A DNA stretch of 19,703 nucleotides from Hyphomicrobiales bacterium (lineage in GTDB: Bacteria > Pseudomonadota > Alphaproteobacteria > Rhizobiales > Aestuariivirgaceae): positions 1 to 19,703 of the forward strand of contig JABDJG010000189.1 of assembly GCA_013002595.1 (NCBI GenBank), in the 5' to 3' direction. The notes under the pieces were generated by a model that saw only the letters and a list, made by a program, of their open reading frames with translations, searched no databases and was not told the DNA's origin. Shown in pieces: positions 17,389-19,703 of this stretch. The stretch's first letter is position 1; each line of letters begins with the position of its first letter. The translations under genes were made by a program, and so were the position numbers.

Positions 17389-18690
17389 ATGAACAGACCA
17401 GCCACAATCGCCGTCGCGCTGTCCTTTGTGATCTACCTTCTGCCGGTTTTTAATGTTCATGCCGGCCTGGTGCCGTGGCCGCTGATGTATTTCGGCAATC
17501 TTGGCGAAAGCGGCTGGATCCAGCTAGCCGCTGTAGCCGGTGCTCTCACGATCCAGGGACTGGCCGCATGGATATTCTACCTGCTGCTGCGCCGGTTCCG
17601 CTGGTGGAAGCTTGCCGGCATTGCCGTGATGGTCCCGGTGCTGTTCTTTGCCGTCAATTTCACCTTTATGTACGCCGTTCCGGCGCTGGTTCTGATCGCA
17701 CCCGACTGGACAAAGGATGTCGGCGAACTGGAGCGTGTATGTTCAACCCGCGATGTTTCCATAATGCAGGCCAATACCGGCGTCTCACTGTCGATGGAGC
17801 GGGCCGGCAAGGTCTGGGTCCGCCATGACAATCAAACTGGTGCGGGGTTGCTCTCATTGCCCGATTGCAAGCTCGAGCCTGCCGGCGAGTTTGCAAGAGG
17901 CAGCTTTAGAAGCGCCAACGCGGCAGGCGAAGTTCTGTTTTCCACTTATGAACAGACCTACCATTATGGCCGGGCCGGAACCGCAACATCCAAGGAACTT
18001 GCACCTCCCGCCGGCCTGCGCAGCTGGAACGCTTTGCTAACCGTGGACGGCGGCCAGCTCGCCTGGCTTGACCGCGTCGTTTCCAACACTGACGGCAAAC
18101 CCCACCTCATCCGCCTGCGCGATGTCGAAGACAACGGCAATGAGCGAACAATCAAGCTCGCCCTGCCGGCCCGCAACAGCCTCACGCTGCTTGAGGCTGA
18201 CCCGCCATTTTTCACACTGGCCCGCTATCGCAACGACATCATGGTTGTCGATGACACCGGTGCAGTCGTATGGGGCCCGGTCTCGCCCAAAGGTGTGTAC
18301 TCGGCCGAATACGGCTTTCGGCGCATCGGCAAGGATGGCTGGGTATCCTGGGACGGCTATCGTGAAGATGGGCAATACAGGATTGTCTGGTCGCTGCCCG
18401 GCGCCGCCGGTGAAATGACAATGCCGCGCGGTCGGAAGATCGAGGCGCTGTCGGTCTCGCCGGACGGACGACATATCGCCTACTCGACCGAGGCCAACAG
18501 CTATTTTCAGGCACAAGGCAGGCTGGTGCTGTTCAAAACAGCCGGCGGCGAAATCATCTACCGCCGCCGGCTGAAACAGTTCTCGCGTATCAAACTGGCC
18601 TTCCTGGGCAATGGCCACCTGGCCATGCGCAACGCCGCAAAGGGCGAGACCGGCATCGCAGTTTACCGGGTGCCCGCCACAGGGCAGTAG
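17389..18690 (+). CDS. Membrane-anchored protein with large beta-rich C-terminal domain, unknown function
   Basis: This is a 433-residue protein. Three hydrophobic helices (about 6-26, 43-67 and 74-104) are followed by about 320 soluble residues with alternating short strands and loops. Propeller-like phrases recur: GGQLAWLDRV, NDIMVVDDTGAVVWGP, KDGWVSWDGYREDG, ALSVSPDGRHIAYST and GRLVLFKTAGGEIIYRR. The VSPDGRHIAYS phrase is typical of WD40/TolB-like blades, so a beta-propeller or similar fold is likely, probably periplasmic given the hydrophobic anchors. I recognise no named family. It is divergent from the Ldh-family gene; a weak CGGAA lies upstream of the ATG. It is followed 99 bp later by metA, with no hairpin seen between. 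Confidence 0.75.
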   Translation: MNRPATIAVALSFVIYLLPVFNVHAGLVPWPLMYFGNLGESGWIQLAAVAGALTIQGLAAWIFYLLLRRFRWWKLAGIAVMVPVLFFAVNFTFMYAVPALVLIAPDWTKDVGELERVCSTRDVSIMQANTGVSLSMERAGKVWVRHDNQTGAGLLSLPDCKLEPAGEFARGSFRSANAAGEVLFSTYEQTYHYGRAGTATSKELAPPAGLRSWNALLTVDGGQLAWLDRVVSNTDGKPHLIRLRDVEDNGNERTIKLALPARNSLTLLEADPPFFTLARYRNDIMVVDDTGAVVWGPVSPKGVYSAEYGFRRIGKDGWVSWDGYREDGQYRIVWSLPGAAGEMTMPRGRKIEALSVSPDGRHIAYSTEANSYFQAQGRLVLFKTAGGEIIYRRRLKQFSRIKLAFLGNGHLAMRNAAKGETGIAVYRVPATGQ

Positions 18691-18789
18691 CATTCCGGAC
18701 CGGCCGAGCCTCTTGCGCCTGACCGTCTTACCCAATACATCACCTGATGCGCCGCTCGTGGCCGTGTTTCAAATGAGTGCCTTAACCGT

Positions 18790-19703
18790 ATGCCGATCAA
18801 GATCCCGAATGACCTGCCTGCCCGCCAGACCCTGGAGGACGAGGGCGTATCGATCATGACCGAGCATGACGCCATCCGCCAGGACATCCGCCCGCTGCGC
18901 ATCGGCCTGCTCAATCTGATGCCCAACAAGGCCCGCACCGAGACCCAATTTGCCCGCCTCGTCGGCTCATCGCCTCTCCAGGTTGAACTGTCGCTGATCT
19001 CGATGACCAGCCACGAGCCCAAGAACACGCCATCTGACCACATGCTGGCGTTCTATCGCGACTGGGAATCGGTCAAAGAAGAAAAGTTCGACGGATTCCT
19101 GATCACCGGCGCCCCGATCGAGCGGCTGCCGTTCGAGGAGGTCACCTACTGGCCCGAGCTCACGCGCATCTTCGACTGGACCCAGACCAACGTCCATTCG
19201 ACCTTTTGCATCTGCTGGGGCGCCCAGGCCGCGCTGCATCATTTCCATGGCGTGCCCAAGCATGATCTCGGCAGGAAGGCCTTTGGTGTATTTCGCCACA
19301 AGAACCTCAAGCCCTCTTCACCCTACCTGATGGGCTTTTCAGATGATTTCTCGATTCCCGTCTCGCGCTGGACCGAAGTGCGCCGCGCCGACATACCGCA
19401 AGATCACGGCCTTGAGTTCATGATGGAGAGCGATGAGGCAGGTGTCTGCCTCATCGAGGATGCCGCCCACCGCATGCTCTACATGTTCAATCACATCGAA
19501 TACGACACCTTCTCGCTCGGCGAGGAATACGCCCGCGATCAGAAAAACGGCACCCCGATCGGTTTGCCAAAAAACTATTTTCCCGGCGATGACCCCGACA
19601 AGACGCCGGAGAACCGCTGGCGCAGCCAGGCCCATCTACTGTTTGGCAACTGGATCAACCAAGTCTATCAGACCACGCCCTTTGATGCCTCGAAGATCGG
19701 AAC
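18790..19703 (+). CDS. metA: Homoserine O-acyltransferase, probably acetyl-CoA dependent (3' partial)
   Basis: The first 304 codons of a protein of about 305-310 residues are present; the stop lies beyond the window. It activates homoserine at the first committed step of methionine synthesis. The start MPIKIPNDLPARQTLE is the usual MetA N-terminus. Catalytic Cys142 lies in TFCICWGAQAA, and His235 and Glu237 in FNHIEYDTFS. Residue 111 is Glu (ITGAPIERLPFEEV). Glu111 goes with acetyl-CoA in characterised MetA proteins, whereas E. coli has Gly and uses succinyl-CoA, so O-acetylhomoserine is the predicted product. The 99-bp leader shows no SAM-II-type riboswitch core that I can recognise, and the ribosome site is weak. 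Confidence 0.95.
   Translation, partial: MPIKIPNDLPARQTLEDEGVSIMTEHDAIRQDIRPLRIGLLNLMPNKARTETQFARLVGSSPLQVELSLISMTSHEPKNTPSDHMLAFYRDWESVKEEKFDGFLITGAPIERLPFEEVTYWPELTRIFDWTQTNVHSTFCICWGAQAALHHFHGVPKHDLGRKAFGVFRHKNLKPSSPYLMGFSDDFSIPVSRWTEVRRADIPQDHGLEFMMESDEAGVCLIEDAAHRMLYMFNHIEYDTFSLGEEYARDQKNGTPIGLPKNYFPGDDPDKTPENRWRSQAHLLFGNWINQVYQTTPFDASKIG

Noticed and set aside
18691..18789. SAM-II riboswitch ahead of metA
   Set aside because: I looked for the CGTGGTGATTTG-type core and its pseudoknot and found only loose resemblance; a covariance-model scan would be needed to revive it.

Overview
The window is high-GC chromosomal DNA from an alphaproteobacterium, most likely Hyphomicrobiales (Rhizobiales) or a close relative. 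The evidence is an alphaproteobacterial LexA box (GAAC-N7-GAAC) upstream of recA, a CckA-type cell-cycle hybrid kinase, a single-cysteine DksA, a eukaryote-like NADP isocitrate dehydrogenase and a MetA starting MPIKIPNDLPAR. Most of the window is core housekeeping sequence. There is no tRNA, rRNA, CRISPR array, prophage or intact transposase gene.

Layout. 1-1117 (+): the 3' end of an SDR/epimerase gene, then a single-domain voltage-gated cation channel with the filter TLESWSM. 1122-2746 (-): trmJ-murI, overlapping as TGATG. 2756-3026: a compact element with 33-bp terminal inverted repeats (32/33 matching), bounded by TA dinucleotides and lying just upstream of trmJ. It carries a small ORF with a strong Shine-Dalgarno sequence. 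3137-4348 (+): icd. 4376-8453 (-): alaS and recA, with a recA terminator hairpin between them and an SOS box upstream of recA. 8743-13024 (-): a two-helix small membrane protein, an amidase-signature enzyme and cckA. 13203-13679 (+): a FliO/MopB-like membrane protein. 13698-14114 (-): dksA with a recognisable promoter.

14424-16226 (+): a MoxR-family AAA+ ATPase followed by a P-loop protein of unknown function with a Cys-rich segment. 16223-17257 (-): a malate/L-lactate-dehydrogenase-family oxidoreductase, overlapping the P-loop gene tail to tail. 17389-18690 (+): a membrane-anchored protein with a large beta-rich domain. 18790 to the end (+): metA, with the Glu that predicts acetyl-CoA use.

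The genes serve cell-wall precursor supply (murI), translation (trmJ, alaS), the TCA cycle (icd), DNA repair (recA), CtrA control of the cell cycle (cckA), stringent-response transcription control (dksA) and methionine synthesis (metA). The least explained parts are the inverted-repeat element with its small ORF in front of trmJ, the structured spacer after cckA, the repeat-rich recA leader, and the MoxR/P-loop pair that has no VWA partner.
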